A stretch of DNA of 64,000 nt from Aureispira sp963837355. GTDB taxonomy: Bacteria; Bacteroidota; Bacteroidia; Chitinophagales; Saprospiraceae. Positions 26,013 through 34,204 of the stretch are shown here, piece after piece; the stretch's first letter is position 1; every line of letters starts with the position of its first letter. Under the pieces are notes generated by a model. It did no database searches. It was given only the letters and a program-made list of their open reading frames with translations, and was not told where the DNA came from. The stretch covers positions 101,261-165,260 of the forward strand of contig CAWIMY010000001.1 of the NCBI GenBank assembly GCA_963837355.1. Reading direction: 5' to 3'. Made by a program: the position numbers and the translations under genes.

Positions 26013-27641
26013 TTAGACAAAAAGGGAAGTAAATTCGAAACGACTGCCGTCAAATAAGCCTTGATCGCTCAGTTTTAGATCGGGGATCACCAACAGCGCC
26101 ATAAAGGACAGCGTCATGAACGGCGCGCGCAAGCGACAACCTAATTCTTCTTTAGAAAAAGCATCCAATTTGCTATACGCGGCGGCTACTTCTTCTCCTG
26201 ATTGAGCCGATAAAATACCCGCTATGGGTAACGGCAACACTTGTTCTTCCTGATCACTGACAATCGCAATCCCTCCCTGATGCGCAATCAAACTATTGAC
26301 TGCTTTACAAATCGCTTCGTCGTCTGTTCCCACCACAATAATGTTGTGAGAATCATGGCCGACACAAGAGGCTAAAGCTCCTTTTTTTAACTGAAACCCT
26401 TGAATGAAGGCCAAGGCAGGTGGCGCATCTTGGTAGCGGTTGACGACTGCCATTTTGAGAATGTCTTCGGCTACGTTAGACACTGCCCAACCATCTTCGA
26501 TAAGAGCAGGATACGTTATTTTTTTAGTAATTAGCTCTCCATCAATGGCTTGAATGACTTGGATGTGTTCACTTTTGGCGGCTAAAGCAAAGTCGCTTAC
26601 TTGCTTTGGTTGGGCGTTAAAATTATTGACCAATTTTGGCTCTACGCGTTCTAAGAAATCCTTTCCCTCTTGGGCGACGAGCTCGCCGTTGATATAGGTC
26701 GCATAGACTTCAAAATCCACTAAATCATTGACCAAGGCAAAATCTGCCCAATCTCCTTCTTGCAATAGGCCAATATCTAAGTGGTAATGTTCTACAGGGT
26801 TGCAGCAGGCCACTTGCAAGACATCAAAAACAGGAACCCCTTTGGCAACTGCTCGCGCGGCCAATTGATTAATGTGCCCCAAAACTAAATCATCGGGGTG
26901 TTTATCATCCGAACAGAACATGACGTTTGCTTGATGCTCGGGCAAAAGTGGAATTAAGGCTTCAAAGTTTTTGGCAGCAGAGCCTTCGCGAATAAGAATT
27001 TTCATCCCCAAACGGCGCTTTTCCAAGGCTTCTTCTAAGGTGAAACATTCGTGATCGGTACTAATGCCTGCGGCGATGTACTTTTCTATCGCTTCGCCGC
27101 GTAGCCCTGGCGCATGCCCATCAACAGGTTTTTGGACGGCTTTGGCTGCGGCAATCTTAGCCAACATATCGGGGTCTTTGTGAATAACACCCGGATAATT
27201 CATTACTTCCGCTAAGTACTTGATGTCGGGACGTGCCAATAATTGGGCGACTCCCGCTGGGTCAATAACGGCTCCTGCACTCTCAAAACTAGTAGCAGGG
27301 ACACAAGAAGGGGCTCCAAAGTTGAATTTGAACGGCACTTGTGCGGCATTCTCTAGCATATATTCTACCCCTTCAATCCCCAAGACATTCGCAATTTCAT
27401 GCGGGTCAGAAACCGTTCCGACAGTGCCGTGGCGCACGGCCAATCGGGCAAATTCAGTAGGAACCAACATGGAGCTTTCGATATGAACGTGGGCATCGAC
27501 AAAACCGGGAATGAGATAATGGGGCAGTGAGACGCTATCGGGTAGACGTGTTAGTTGCTTTATTTTTTGCTCTTCAATATGAATTTCCGCTGGATAAATG
27601 CGGCGATTGGGAATGTCAACGTAATTGGCTTGTAGTAGCAT
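26013..27641 (-). CDS. ade: Adenine deaminase
   Basis: This amidohydrolase converts adenine to hypoxanthine in purine salvage. From the ATG at 27641 (MLLQANYVDIPNRRIYPAEI) the product is 542 residues; the upstream Met at 27683 gives an unusual extension without family support. Metal-binding and catalytic motifs are present: PGFVDAHVHIESSML, TVSDPHEIANVLG, VDGHAPGLRG, STDHECFTLEEAL and MFCSDDKHPDDLVLGHI. The C-terminal adenine-deaminase domain follows, with SCVGHDSHNIIVVGTDD and GGIAIVSD. The length is normal. It stands 68 bp downstream of the GyrI-like gene. Confidence 0.95.
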   Translation of the reverse strand: MLLQANYVDIPNRRIYPAEIHIEEQKIKQLTRLPDSVSLPHYLIPGFVDAHVHIESSMLVPTEFARLAVRHGTVGTVSDPHEIANVLGIEGVEYMLENAAQVPFKFNFGAPSCVPATSFESAGAVIDPAGVAQLLARPDIKYLAEVMNYPGVIHKDPDMLAKIAAAKAVQKPVDGHAPGLRGEAIEKYIAAGISTDHECFTLEEALEKRRLGMKILIREGSAAKNFEALIPLLPEHQANVMFCSDDKHPDDLVLGHINQLAARAVAKGVPVFDVLQVACCNPVEHYHLDIGLLQEGDWADFALVNDLVDFEVYATYINGELVAQEGKDFLERVEPKLVNNFNAQPKQVSDFALAAKSEHIQVIQAIDGELITKKITYPALIEDGWAVSNVAEDILKMAVVNRYQDAPPALAFIQGFQLKKGALASCVGHDSHNIIVVGTDDEAICKAVNSLIAHQGGIAIVSDQEEQVLPLPIAGILSAQSGEEVAAAYSKLDAFSKEELGCRLRAPFMTLSFMALLVIPDLKLSDQGLFDGSRFEFTSLFV

Positions 27642-27708
27642 GTGCGCAAGGGAGAAAGAATTAGAAAATAAATGCGCTGCCAAAATAGGCTTTTATTAGA
27701 CATTATCC

Positions 27709-28205
27709 TCAACGGGGTTCTATAGGAATCCAAAATTCTTCTTCGGAATCGGGATCTTCGCCCTTATAACGGGCATCCATTTTGGCAAAGTGCGGGCGAT
27801 CGGCCAATTGATAGGCAGCCGTGGGCAGCCAAACCGTATAAATGTATTGAAAAAAGGCTTGGGCTTGACTTTCTACACCTTTATAAGTGAAAACGGCGTA
27901 TTGCCCTGCGGGAAGTAACAAGGATTCTAGGCCTTCGGGCAGGTCTACTACTGTATGAACGGGTACAGCTGCCCAGCGCTCAAACGAGCGGTGCGGATCG
28001 AACGCTTCAAAAAAGTTAGGAGAGGGATATTGATCGACGGCATAAAGTGTGGTGTCTATAATTTGTTGAATTGCTGGTCGTTTCGGCATAAAACTGCGCC
28101 ACAAGGCTTGAACGGTGTTTTCTGCAAAGGAAGTTGTACAGCGTTTACCCACAACCAAGTTGCAGGCAAGTCTGTTATTATCGGAACTGCGGCCTTTTTA
28201 TCCAT
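27709..28205 (-). CDS. GyrI-like effector-binding domain protein, probable one-base frameshift near the start
   Basis: The open frame runs to a TTG at 28158. Its content matches GyrI-like/AraC effector-binding proteins: VVGKRCTTSFAENTVQALWRSFMPKR, LPAGQYAVFTYKG, FFQYIYTVWLPTAAYQL, EEEFWIPI. In this family about 15-20 residues precede the VGKR block. An ATG at 28205 overlaps the stop of the pentapeptide gene in the coupling pattern CATGGATAA but is out of frame. Adding one A to the A5 run (28196-28200) joins the frames as MDKKGRSSDNNRLACNLVVGKR. A homopolymer sequencing error is therefore likely. The fold binds small hydrophobic ligands; its role here is unknown. Confidence 0.8.
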
Positions 28206-28767
28206 GAATATGGAGGTGGTATTTATCCAACAGCCCCGCTACGCCTTGCAACGAAAAATGGGCGTTTTTGAGGTGGTTATTTTCTGGATCAATGGAATAA
28301 TGGTAGGAAGCGCGTAAGTCTGCGTTTTCTAAGTTGCTGCGTTCAAAATTAGCATTTAGGCAATCGCAATTAGAGAACTGGGCGCTTTTTAAATTCGCTT
28401 CTGCAAATTCTACCCCTTGCAGGTTACATTCCTGAAAGACGGTACCTTGCAAATTCATCTGGTAAAAACTGGCGTGTTGCAATTGGCAAGATTCAAAGCC
28501 AACCGCAAAACCAAAGCTGCGGCAATGCTCAAATTGTAAGCCGATTAGTTTGCAGTGCAGGAAGTTCGCTTCTTGAAAAGCGGTTGTGGCAATATTGGCG
28601 TTGCTAAAATTACAGTTGTCAAAGGTACATTCGACAAATCGAATCTTAGAGAGATCCGCATCTGAGAAATCACAGTGTTCAAACGTGCAGGCTTCGTATT
28701 CTCCTCGTTGCAAATGGTCGCTTTCCAACTGCTTAAACTGCTGCTCTGCAAAATAATGGTCGCTCAT
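28198..28767 (-). CDS. Pentapeptide-repeat protein
   Basis: The 189-residue product is built of A(D/N)Lxx repeats forming a right-handed quadrilateral beta helix: CDFSDADLSKIRF, CNFSNANIATTAF, ANFLHCKLIGLQF, CNLQGVEFAEANL, SNLENADLRAS. The pattern with alternating C/A-x-F/L and a small break near residue 105-120 resembles the Qnr group, which mimics DNA and protects gyrase from quinolones. I cannot tell Qnr function from the sequence alone. Its stop codon overlaps the expected start of the GyrI-like gene, so the two form an operon of a gyrase-protection-like protein and a small-ligand-binding protein. Confidence 0.88.
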   Translation of the reverse strand: MSDHYFAEQQFKQLESDHLQRGEYEACTFEHCDFSDADLSKIRFVECTFDNCNFSNANIATTAFQEANFLHCKLIGLQFEHCRSFGFAVGFESCQLQHASFYQMNLQGTVFQECNLQGVEFAEANLKSAQFSNCDCLNANFERSNLENADLRASYHYSIDPENNHLKNAHFSLQGVAGLLDKYHLHIHG

Positions 28768-28839
28768 GCTTTTATTTTTGTGTTTGAAAAGCCCTCTGAT
28801 AAGTTAGGCACTCCTACAAAGTTAGCAAAATAAGCACCA

Positions 28840-29391
28840 TTAAGCGGGAGGATTGGCGGCTTCTTTTAAGTACTGACTTGGCACGGCATCAGTGAGCCAT
28901 ACCCCATTCTCCGATAAATAAAAGACGTGTCCAGCGGCTTGCATGGCAGCACTATCGACTATAAAGAGCAAGGGACTCCCATGTCGGCTTCCTACTTGGA
29001 GGGCCGTATCGCGATTGCTAGACAAATGTACTTGATGGCGATTGCGTTTAAGGAGGCCTTGTTCCAAAATAGAGGCTTTATATTTTTTGGCGGTGCCGTG
29101 ATATAGGGTTGTAGGCGGGGAAGTGGGCTCTAAGGCCAAATCAATAGGAATAGAATGTCCTTGACTAGCACGGATGCGCCCACTGGTTTCATCTATTTTG
29201 AAACGTTGCTTGTTATTTTCTTGTACGACCTGTAAGAGTTCTTCTTTAGTGAGGGGACGCTGGTGTTTTTCGAGCTGTGCCAAGAGGGTGTCAATGGACA
29301 CCCAGCCTTGGGCATCGAGCGTTAGGCCAATAGCAGAGGGATTATGTCGAAGCACGTAACTGAGGTGCTTACTTATTTTCTTTAGATTCAT
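28840..29391 (-). CDS. kptA: RNA 2'-phosphotransferase KptA/Tpt1
   Basis: Tpt1/KptA transfers a 2'-phosphate from RNA to NAD+. In fungi it finishes tRNA splicing; in bacteria the natural substrate is unclear. The 183-residue product has both lobes: the N-terminal winged helix MNLKKISKHLSYVLRHNP with GWVSIDTLL, and the C-terminal NAD-binding ART-like lobe with TTLYHGTAKKYKASIL, GLLKRNRHQVHLS and ADGHVFY-like AGHVFYLSENGVWLT. The conserved Arg-His-Arg-Arg set seems present (RHNP, HGT, R-H-x-V-H). No RtcB or tRNA-ligase gene is adjacent. Confidence 0.93.
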   Translation of the reverse strand: MNLKKISKHLSYVLRHNPSAIGLTLDAQGWVSIDTLLAQLEKHQRPLTKEELLQVVQENNKQRFKIDETSGRIRASQGHSIPIDLALEPTSPPTTLYHGTAKKYKASILEQGLLKRNRHQVHLSSNRDTALQVGSRHGSPLLFIVDSAAMQAAGHVFYLSENGVWLTDAVPSQYLKEAANPPA

Positions 29392-29444
29392 GAAGTTATT
29401 TTTCTATCCTAACTCTAAAAACAGCTCAAAAAGTTTCCGACCTC

Positions 29445-29477
29445 AAAAAAAAGGCTCTTTTCTTTCGAAAAGAGCCC
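29445..29477 (-). terminator. Rho-independent terminator after the unknown gene at 29535
   Basis: On the minus strand GGCTCTTTTC and GAAAAGAGCC pair around GAAA, followed by eight T. It ends the transcript of the two unknown genes 31792-29535. Confidence 0.9.
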
Positions 29478-29534
29478 TAATATAAGGCGCTCGCTCTTGC
29501 TATGGACAGGAGCAAGCTAATTATTTATGGTTGC

Positions 29535-30662
29535 TTAGGCTAATAATTCGTCTAAGATACTGGATAAATTACTTTCTCCATTGGCGATTTCATCACCGTA
29601 GTCGCCTTTGATTTTGTTGGCTTCTGCTTTGATTTGATCAAAAATGTCGGTCATGCCTTTAACAGTTGCTTCACTTTGTTTTTGACCGATGTTGTCATTC
29701 ATTTTAGAGAGCGTATCTTTGTAGCCGTCTAATTTGGTTTGTAGCGTAGTCGCTGCTTGCGTATCGGCCTCATTGGGTGTTTTTCCTAAGAACTCTCCAA
29801 CGGCAGTACTCAATTTCTCGACGTGGTTGAGTAGGGGCTTTACTTGTCTAATTTTCTTCTTAGAGTCTGTTTCTGACTGAAAAGCTCCTAGCGCTGTAGT
29901 GATTTTTCCAAAGGCTTTTTCTAACTTTTGGTAGCCACGAGAAGTTTCTCCTGATGCATCAGAAGCGCTATCGGCACCTTGTGCAGTATCGTCACCAGCG
30001 GTATCTTGAGCAGTAGTATCGTCACCAGCGGTATCTTGAGCAGTAGTGTCGTCACCAGCGGTATCTTGAGCAGCATCTGTGTCTTCTGCTGTTTCTTCTG
30101 TATCGTCTTCAGGAGGAGTTTCTTTGGGATCAACAAAGCAAAGCGCATCGCCTGATTTTGCTTTCAAATCTAAGAGGTTCACTACTTCGTGTAAGCTGGC
30201 TTTTCTAGCACCTTGTACTTTTCCAACAACATTCATGTAGCATTTGCCTTCCTCAGAGGTAGCAAATTTCATGTGTCCGTATGTTCCAGACATTTTTTTC
30301 TTCAAAACGCGGTCTAGTAGGCCGTTTAAGAACGCCAAGTAAGCTTCCAAGCCTGCTTTGTCCTTGTCTTTAGCATTTGCTAGTTGTTTTTCAACCTCTT
30401 TTACTTTAGGTTGTAGATCTTTTTTTAGAAGAGGGAACAACAAATCGACGAAGAAGAAACTACCTTTGTCTTCTTCTACGAATGTAAATTGGCGTTTAGT
30501 TTTTTTGTCTAGTTTGGTAACGCTGGCTTTAAACACCGTTTCAGCCTTCGGCATTTTTCTAGTAGTAGCCATTGTAATCAGGCCTTCTACCTGCTTGGGT
30601 TCTATTTTGGCTAATTTGGCAATAGCAGTAATATCTGCTGGAGTCAATGTGGAGATGTCCAT
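29535..30662 (-). CDS. Unknown protein A: globular domain, Thr/Asp repeat linker, helical domain
   Basis: I do not recognise a family. From ATG 30662 (MDISTLTPADITAIAKLAKI) the product is 375 residues. The N-terminal ~170 residues look globular, starting with an HTH-like helical stretch and containing SFFFVDLLFPLLKKDL and MSGTYGHMKFATSEEGKCYM. A low-complexity linker (about 185-232) contains three AQDTAGDDTT repeats. The C-terminal ~140 residues are helical and coiled-coil-like (GYQKLEKAFGKITTALGAF). No signal peptide or membrane segment is seen. It is the second gene of a pair with the unknown gene at 30740 and ends at a strong terminator. Confidence 0.75.
   Translation of the reverse strand: MDISTLTPADITAIAKLAKIEPKQVEGLITMATTRKMPKAETVFKASVTKLDKKTKRQFTFVEEDKGSFFFVDLLFPLLKKDLQPKVKEVEKQLANAKDKDKAGLEAYLAFLNGLLDRVLKKKMSGTYGHMKFATSEEGKCYMNVVGKVQGARKASLHEVVNLLDLKAKSGDALCFVDPKETPPEDDTEETAEDTDAAQDTAGDDTTAQDTAGDDTTAQDTAGDDTAQGADSASDASGETSRGYQKLEKAFGKITTALGAFQSETDSKKKIRQVKPLLNHVEKLSTAVGEFLGKTPNEADTQAATTLQTKLDGYKDTLSKMNDNIGQKQSEATVKGMTDIFDQIKAEANKIKGDYGDEIANGESNLSSILDELLA
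29991..30075. repeat. 30-bp in-frame tandem repeat
   Basis: The unit GTATCTTGAGCAGTAGTATC plus ten further bases is present almost three times (30001, 30031 and a partial third from 30061), differing by one base. It encodes the AQDTAGDDTT repeats of the unknown protein and is a likely site of copy-number change. Confidence 0.85.
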
Positions 30663-30739
30663 AATCAATGGTATTTTTTAGCGTAAAAAGTTATGATTAG
30701 AAAGATGTTTTATAGTAAGGGTGATCGGCTCGCTGTTGG

Positions 30740-31792
30740 CTAAGCAGATGCTTTAGAGTTTGTTTTAAGATCAACGCGTTTGAGTAAGGTTTTTACTTCT
30801 TTGCGCATTTCGTTCATTTTTTGAACCGCTTCTTCAATGGCTGCTTTGAGTCCATCGCGCGTTTCTTCGTTGGCTTTTCTAGTGCTCAACCGACGTTCTA
30901 GCTCTTTCCACTGGGGAAGGGCAACGTCTAGGTATTCTTTATTGGTAGAAAATTCTTCTTTTGTTGCTGCGTCAGTTTGTGTCAACTTAGTCAAGAAAAT
31001 CAAAGCGGCTTTAGTCAATGCCTTTACAAAAGCGCCATCTCTAGGAGTGGTTTGTTGCTCTTTGTAGCGGGGCATCAAGTCATCTTTTAATTTGTCAATG
31101 CCTTTTTGTAGCTCTTGTGCTCTTTTGACAACGTCTTCTCTAGGAACCATTGGAGCATCATCAGTACCTCCTGTGGAGGAACCCCCTGTATTGGCCGTTG
31201 CGGCTCCTGTTGTGGTGCGACCCGTTGCGGTTTCCCCGTTATTAGTAGCCGTTTCTTGGGTATTGTTCTCTGTAGATTGTTCGTTAGAGAGATTATCAGC
31301 TGTTTCAGTACCTGTGGTCTCCGCAGCTGTGCCTTCTTCGTCTGTTGCGGTCTCTGTCATAGGAGCCGTTAGCCAGCGAATTTCAGCAAACTTTTTCATT
31401 GAGGCGCGGCGCAGCTTGTTAAGTATTTTCATACTTGGCGCTTGCTTGGCTTTCCCCAAGGAGGTCTCAGGCTGTAGGCATAAAATCCGATCGTTGTCTT
31501 CCTTTAATACAAAGCAAGTGCCGATAGCAATTTGGCTCTTATCAAAGTCATTTTTGCCTTTACCCGCTTCCCGAAAAACTTTTTTGTGTGCGGGAGTAGG
31601 GGTGCCAAATAGTAGCAAGGGCTCTCCTGTGCCAAAGTCTTGACAGAAAAAGAAGTCAACAGGCTCCTCTAGAGACGTTTTTCTAAGCAAGGGCTGTTGT
31701 ACGGCTTTGTAGTATTTATCGACCACAACCATATCTAGGCTCTTGCTTTTGATGTCTTCTGCTTTGAACTTGGGAGGTAATTTGAACGCCAC
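30740..31792 (-). CDS. Unknown protein B with the same three-part layout as its neighbour
   Basis: I do not recognise a family. The 350-residue product has an N-terminal globular part (1-145) with VDFFFCQDFGTGEPLLLFG and IAIGTCFVLKEDNDRILCL. A Thr/Asn/Gly-rich disordered linker follows (about 150-222), then a highly charged helical C-terminal part with LQKGIDKLKDDLMPRYKEQQ and AVQKMNEMRKEVKTLLKRV. There is no signal peptide. It lies 78 bp upstream of the other unknown gene on the same strand and shares its domain layout without clear sequence identity, so the two probably act together. The HscA-like Hsp70 gene starts divergently 400 bp away. Confidence 0.75.
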   Translation of the reverse strand: MAFKLPPKFKAEDIKSKSLDMVVVDKYYKAVQQPLLRKTSLEEPVDFFFCQDFGTGEPLLLFGTPTPAHKKVFREAGKGKNDFDKSQIAIGTCFVLKEDNDRILCLQPETSLGKAKQAPSMKILNKLRRASMKKFAEIRWLTAPMTETATDEEGTAAETTGTETADNLSNEQSTENNTQETATNNGETATGRTTTGAATANTGGSSTGGTDDAPMVPREDVVKRAQELQKGIDKLKDDLMPRYKEQQTTPRDGAFVKALTKAALIFLTKLTQTDAATKEEFSTNKEYLDVALPQWKELERRLSTRKANEETRDGLKAAIEEAVQKMNEMRKEVKTLLKRVDLKTNSKASA

Positions 31793-32195
31793 AATTAGCT
31801 AGTTAAAAGGGTTAGATGCAAAATGCACCAAATAAGATAATAACTTTATACGTGTAGAGTACACGCACATTTTAGAATACAGGTAAATTTAAGAAAAGAA
31901 AACCAAAAAAACAAACCCTTTTTTGTTTTCTCTGTAAAACTATCGCCAAACCAAGTGTTTTGCCCCTAGAAAAGGGCATTTTCGGATTAAATTTATTTTC
32001 AAGTAGGCTCTTTTTGTGATGAGGAAGAGGTGCTCGCCTTTCAAAAGCTGGTTTTTGTGCTGGATTCCTGTTTTTATACCGCCTTCTTTAGTACTTTTGT
32101 GCTTCCGAGGCGCTTTGTAGTGCTACGATCTTGCTTCAAGCCATTTAATTTTATAACACACTAGTGAATTTCACGTACCTTATATATAGTAGAAC
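31793..32195. promoter_or_regulatory. Divergent intergenic region with inverted repeat and promoter element
   Basis: Between unknown gene B (minus) and the Hsp70 gene (plus). It contains a perfect inverted repeat CGTGTA-GAG-TACACG (31851-31865), a possible operator about 60 bp from the start of gene B. A TACTTTTG (32092-32099) fits the -7 element for the Hsp70 gene with a leader of about 90 nt; no matching -33 TTG is clear. No reading frame is supported. Confidence 0.45.
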
Positions 32196-34055
32196 ATGGG
32201 AAGAATTCCAATCGATCTAAATAAAGGGGCTCTCAAACAAGTAGAAACCCCGCAAGAAAATATTATTGTTGGCATTGACTTAGGAACCACCAATAGTTTG
32301 GTGGCCTATATGAAAGATGGAGAACCTATAGTGGTCACCGATCACACTGGAACCAATGCATTAGTGCCTTCTATTATTCACTTTGAGCGCCCCAATTCGG
32401 TTATTGTTGGGCGCGATGCATTGCCTAAGCTGGTAGAAGATCCTGCTAATACTATTTTCTCGATCAAACGCCTCATGGGAAAATCTTATCAGGATGTAGA
32501 AAATTACCAAGATTTCTTTTCTTATCAGATTATTGATAATGAAGACGATAACAGCTTAGTAAAAATCAGAATCAAGGATAAATTCTATACGCCCATTGAA
32601 TTATCTGCCAAAATTCTGGAACAACTCAAACGCCGCGTCGAGAAAACTCTAGGGGCAGCGGTCAGCCGCGCCGTCATTACGGTGCCTGCTTATTTCAACG
32701 ATGCCCAACGCCAAGCGACCCGCGATGCAGGAAAATTAGCGGGCTTAGATGTCTTACGCATTGTCAACGAACCCACTGCGGCCAGTTTGGCGTATGGTAT
32801 TGGGCTCGATCCCGATAGCACGAAAACAGTAGCGGTCTACGATTTGGGAGGTGGAACGTTTGATATTTCTATTCTAAAAATAGAACACGGTATTTTTGAA
32901 GTTTTGTCTACGAATGGCGATACCTTTTTGGGTGGCGATGACATTGACCGCGCTATTCAACAGCACTGGCTTGCCAAGCAGTCGCAACCCTCTACGGACA
33001 AAGCCTATTTGCAAGCCTTGCGCCTAGAGGCCGAAAAAGCCAAAAAAGCGCTTTCTACCCAAGCGACCTTCAAAACGATGGTAAATGGAGCGCTGTACGA
33101 GCTGGATCAAGCGACCTTCAACACCTTGGTGCAACCGCTGATTGATAGAACCTTGCGGGCTTGTCAGAATGCCTTGAATGATGCGGAGTTAACGACAATA
33201 GACTTGGACGAAATTATCATGGTGGGTGGTTCTACGCGCTTGGCTTTATTGCAAGAGAATGTTACCGCCTTTTTTGGAAAAGCACTGCACAACGAGCTTA
33301 ATCCCGACGAAGTCGTGGCGATGGGGGCGGCCGTGCAAGCCGATATTTTGGCAGGCAACAACAAAGATATTTTGTTGATTGATGTAACGCCTTTGTCGTT
33401 GGGCATCGAAACGGTCGGCGGCTTGATGGATACCATTATTGCTAGAAATACCAAAGTGCCAATTAAAGCGGGTCGCCAATACACGACTTCTATTGATGGC
33501 CAAACCAACCTCAAAGTATCGGTTTTTCAAGGAGAACGAGATTTGGTAGCGGACAATCGCCAACTCGGTGAGTTTGTATTGCGTGGTATTCCGCCAATGG
33601 CAGCGGGCTTACCCAAAATAGAAATCCACTTCTTGCTCAATGCCGATGGGATTTTGAAAGTGCGCGCCAAGGAATTGCGTTCAGGCGTAGAACAAATGGT
33701 AGAAATGCGCTCGCCTTATGGCATCTCCGAAGAGGAAATGGGACGGATGTTGTTGGAATCTATCCAAAACGCCAAGCAAGACATGACGGTACGCGCACTC
33801 ATCGAAGCCCGTACCGAGGCACAAAATGTCGTCCTAGCTGCCCGCAAATTTTTAACCCAAAACGCAGCCATTCTCACCAAAGAAGAAGTCAGTCAAACCA
33901 TTATCTTGGTCAATGCCCTAGAAACGGCGACAAAAGGAGAAGATAAAGACTTGATTTTACAAGAAATGGAAACGCTTAACGAATATACAACCCCCTTAGC
34001 CCACCGCGCCTTGGATGTCAATATTGCGGATGCGATGAAAGGAAAGAAATTATAA
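32196..34055 (+). CDS. hscA: Hsp70-family chaperone, HscA-like
   Basis: The 619-residue product is a full Hsp70. The ATPase domain shows IVGIDLGTTNSLVAYMKDG, AVITVPAYFNDAQRQATRDAG, LRIVNEPTAASLAYG, VAVYDLGGGTFDISIL and IIMVGGSTRLALLQ. The linker and substrate-binding domain have LLIDVTPLSLGIETVGG and FQGERDLVADNRQLGEF. The N-terminal extension MGRIPIDLNKG and the short C-terminus without the DnaK acidic tail fit the HscA-like chaperones of Bacteroidota, which work in Fe-S cluster transfer. Neither hscB nor isc genes are adjacent, so the specific role is inference. Confidence 0.88.
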   Translation: MGRIPIDLNKGALKQVETPQENIIVGIDLGTTNSLVAYMKDGEPIVVTDHTGTNALVPSIIHFERPNSVIVGRDALPKLVEDPANTIFSIKRLMGKSYQDVENYQDFFSYQIIDNEDDNSLVKIRIKDKFYTPIELSAKILEQLKRRVEKTLGAAVSRAVITVPAYFNDAQRQATRDAGKLAGLDVLRIVNEPTAASLAYGIGLDPDSTKTVAVYDLGGGTFDISILKIEHGIFEVLSTNGDTFLGGDDIDRAIQQHWLAKQSQPSTDKAYLQALRLEAEKAKKALSTQATFKTMVNGALYELDQATFNTLVQPLIDRTLRACQNALNDAELTTIDLDEIIMVGGSTRLALLQENVTAFFGKALHNELNPDEVVAMGAAVQADILAGNNKDILLIDVTPLSLGIETVGGLMDTIIARNTKVPIKAGRQYTTSIDGQTNLKVSVFQGERDLVADNRQLGEFVLRGIPPMAAGLPKIEIHFLLNADGILKVRAKELRSGVEQMVEMRSPYGISEEEMGRMLLESIQNAKQDMTVRALIEARTEAQNVVLAARKFLTQNAAILTKEEVSQTIILVNALETATKGEDKDLILQEMETLNEYTTPLAHRALDVNIADAMKGKKL

Positions 34056-34204
34056 GAAGGAAAAAAAGTGTTAGCAAGAAGCTAAATAACTTCTAACTTT
34101 AGGCAATTGTACACCTTGCAAATACTAGTTCTCCCCACTGAGGCGTTACCTAATTATAGCCCGTTAGGGTAAGTAACCATTCATTACACCATCAAACAAA
34201 TTCT

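Noticed and set aside
26013..27683. Start of adenine deaminase at 27683
   Set aside because: The first 14 residues (MAAHLFSNSFSLAH) have no counterpart in the family; the ATG at 27641 gives the usual N-terminus.
31092..31643. A 183-codon plus-strand frame rich in Val and Ser
   Set aside because: Antisense of the Thr/Asn-rich linker region of the unknown gene on the minus strand; low complexity and no recognisable start context.
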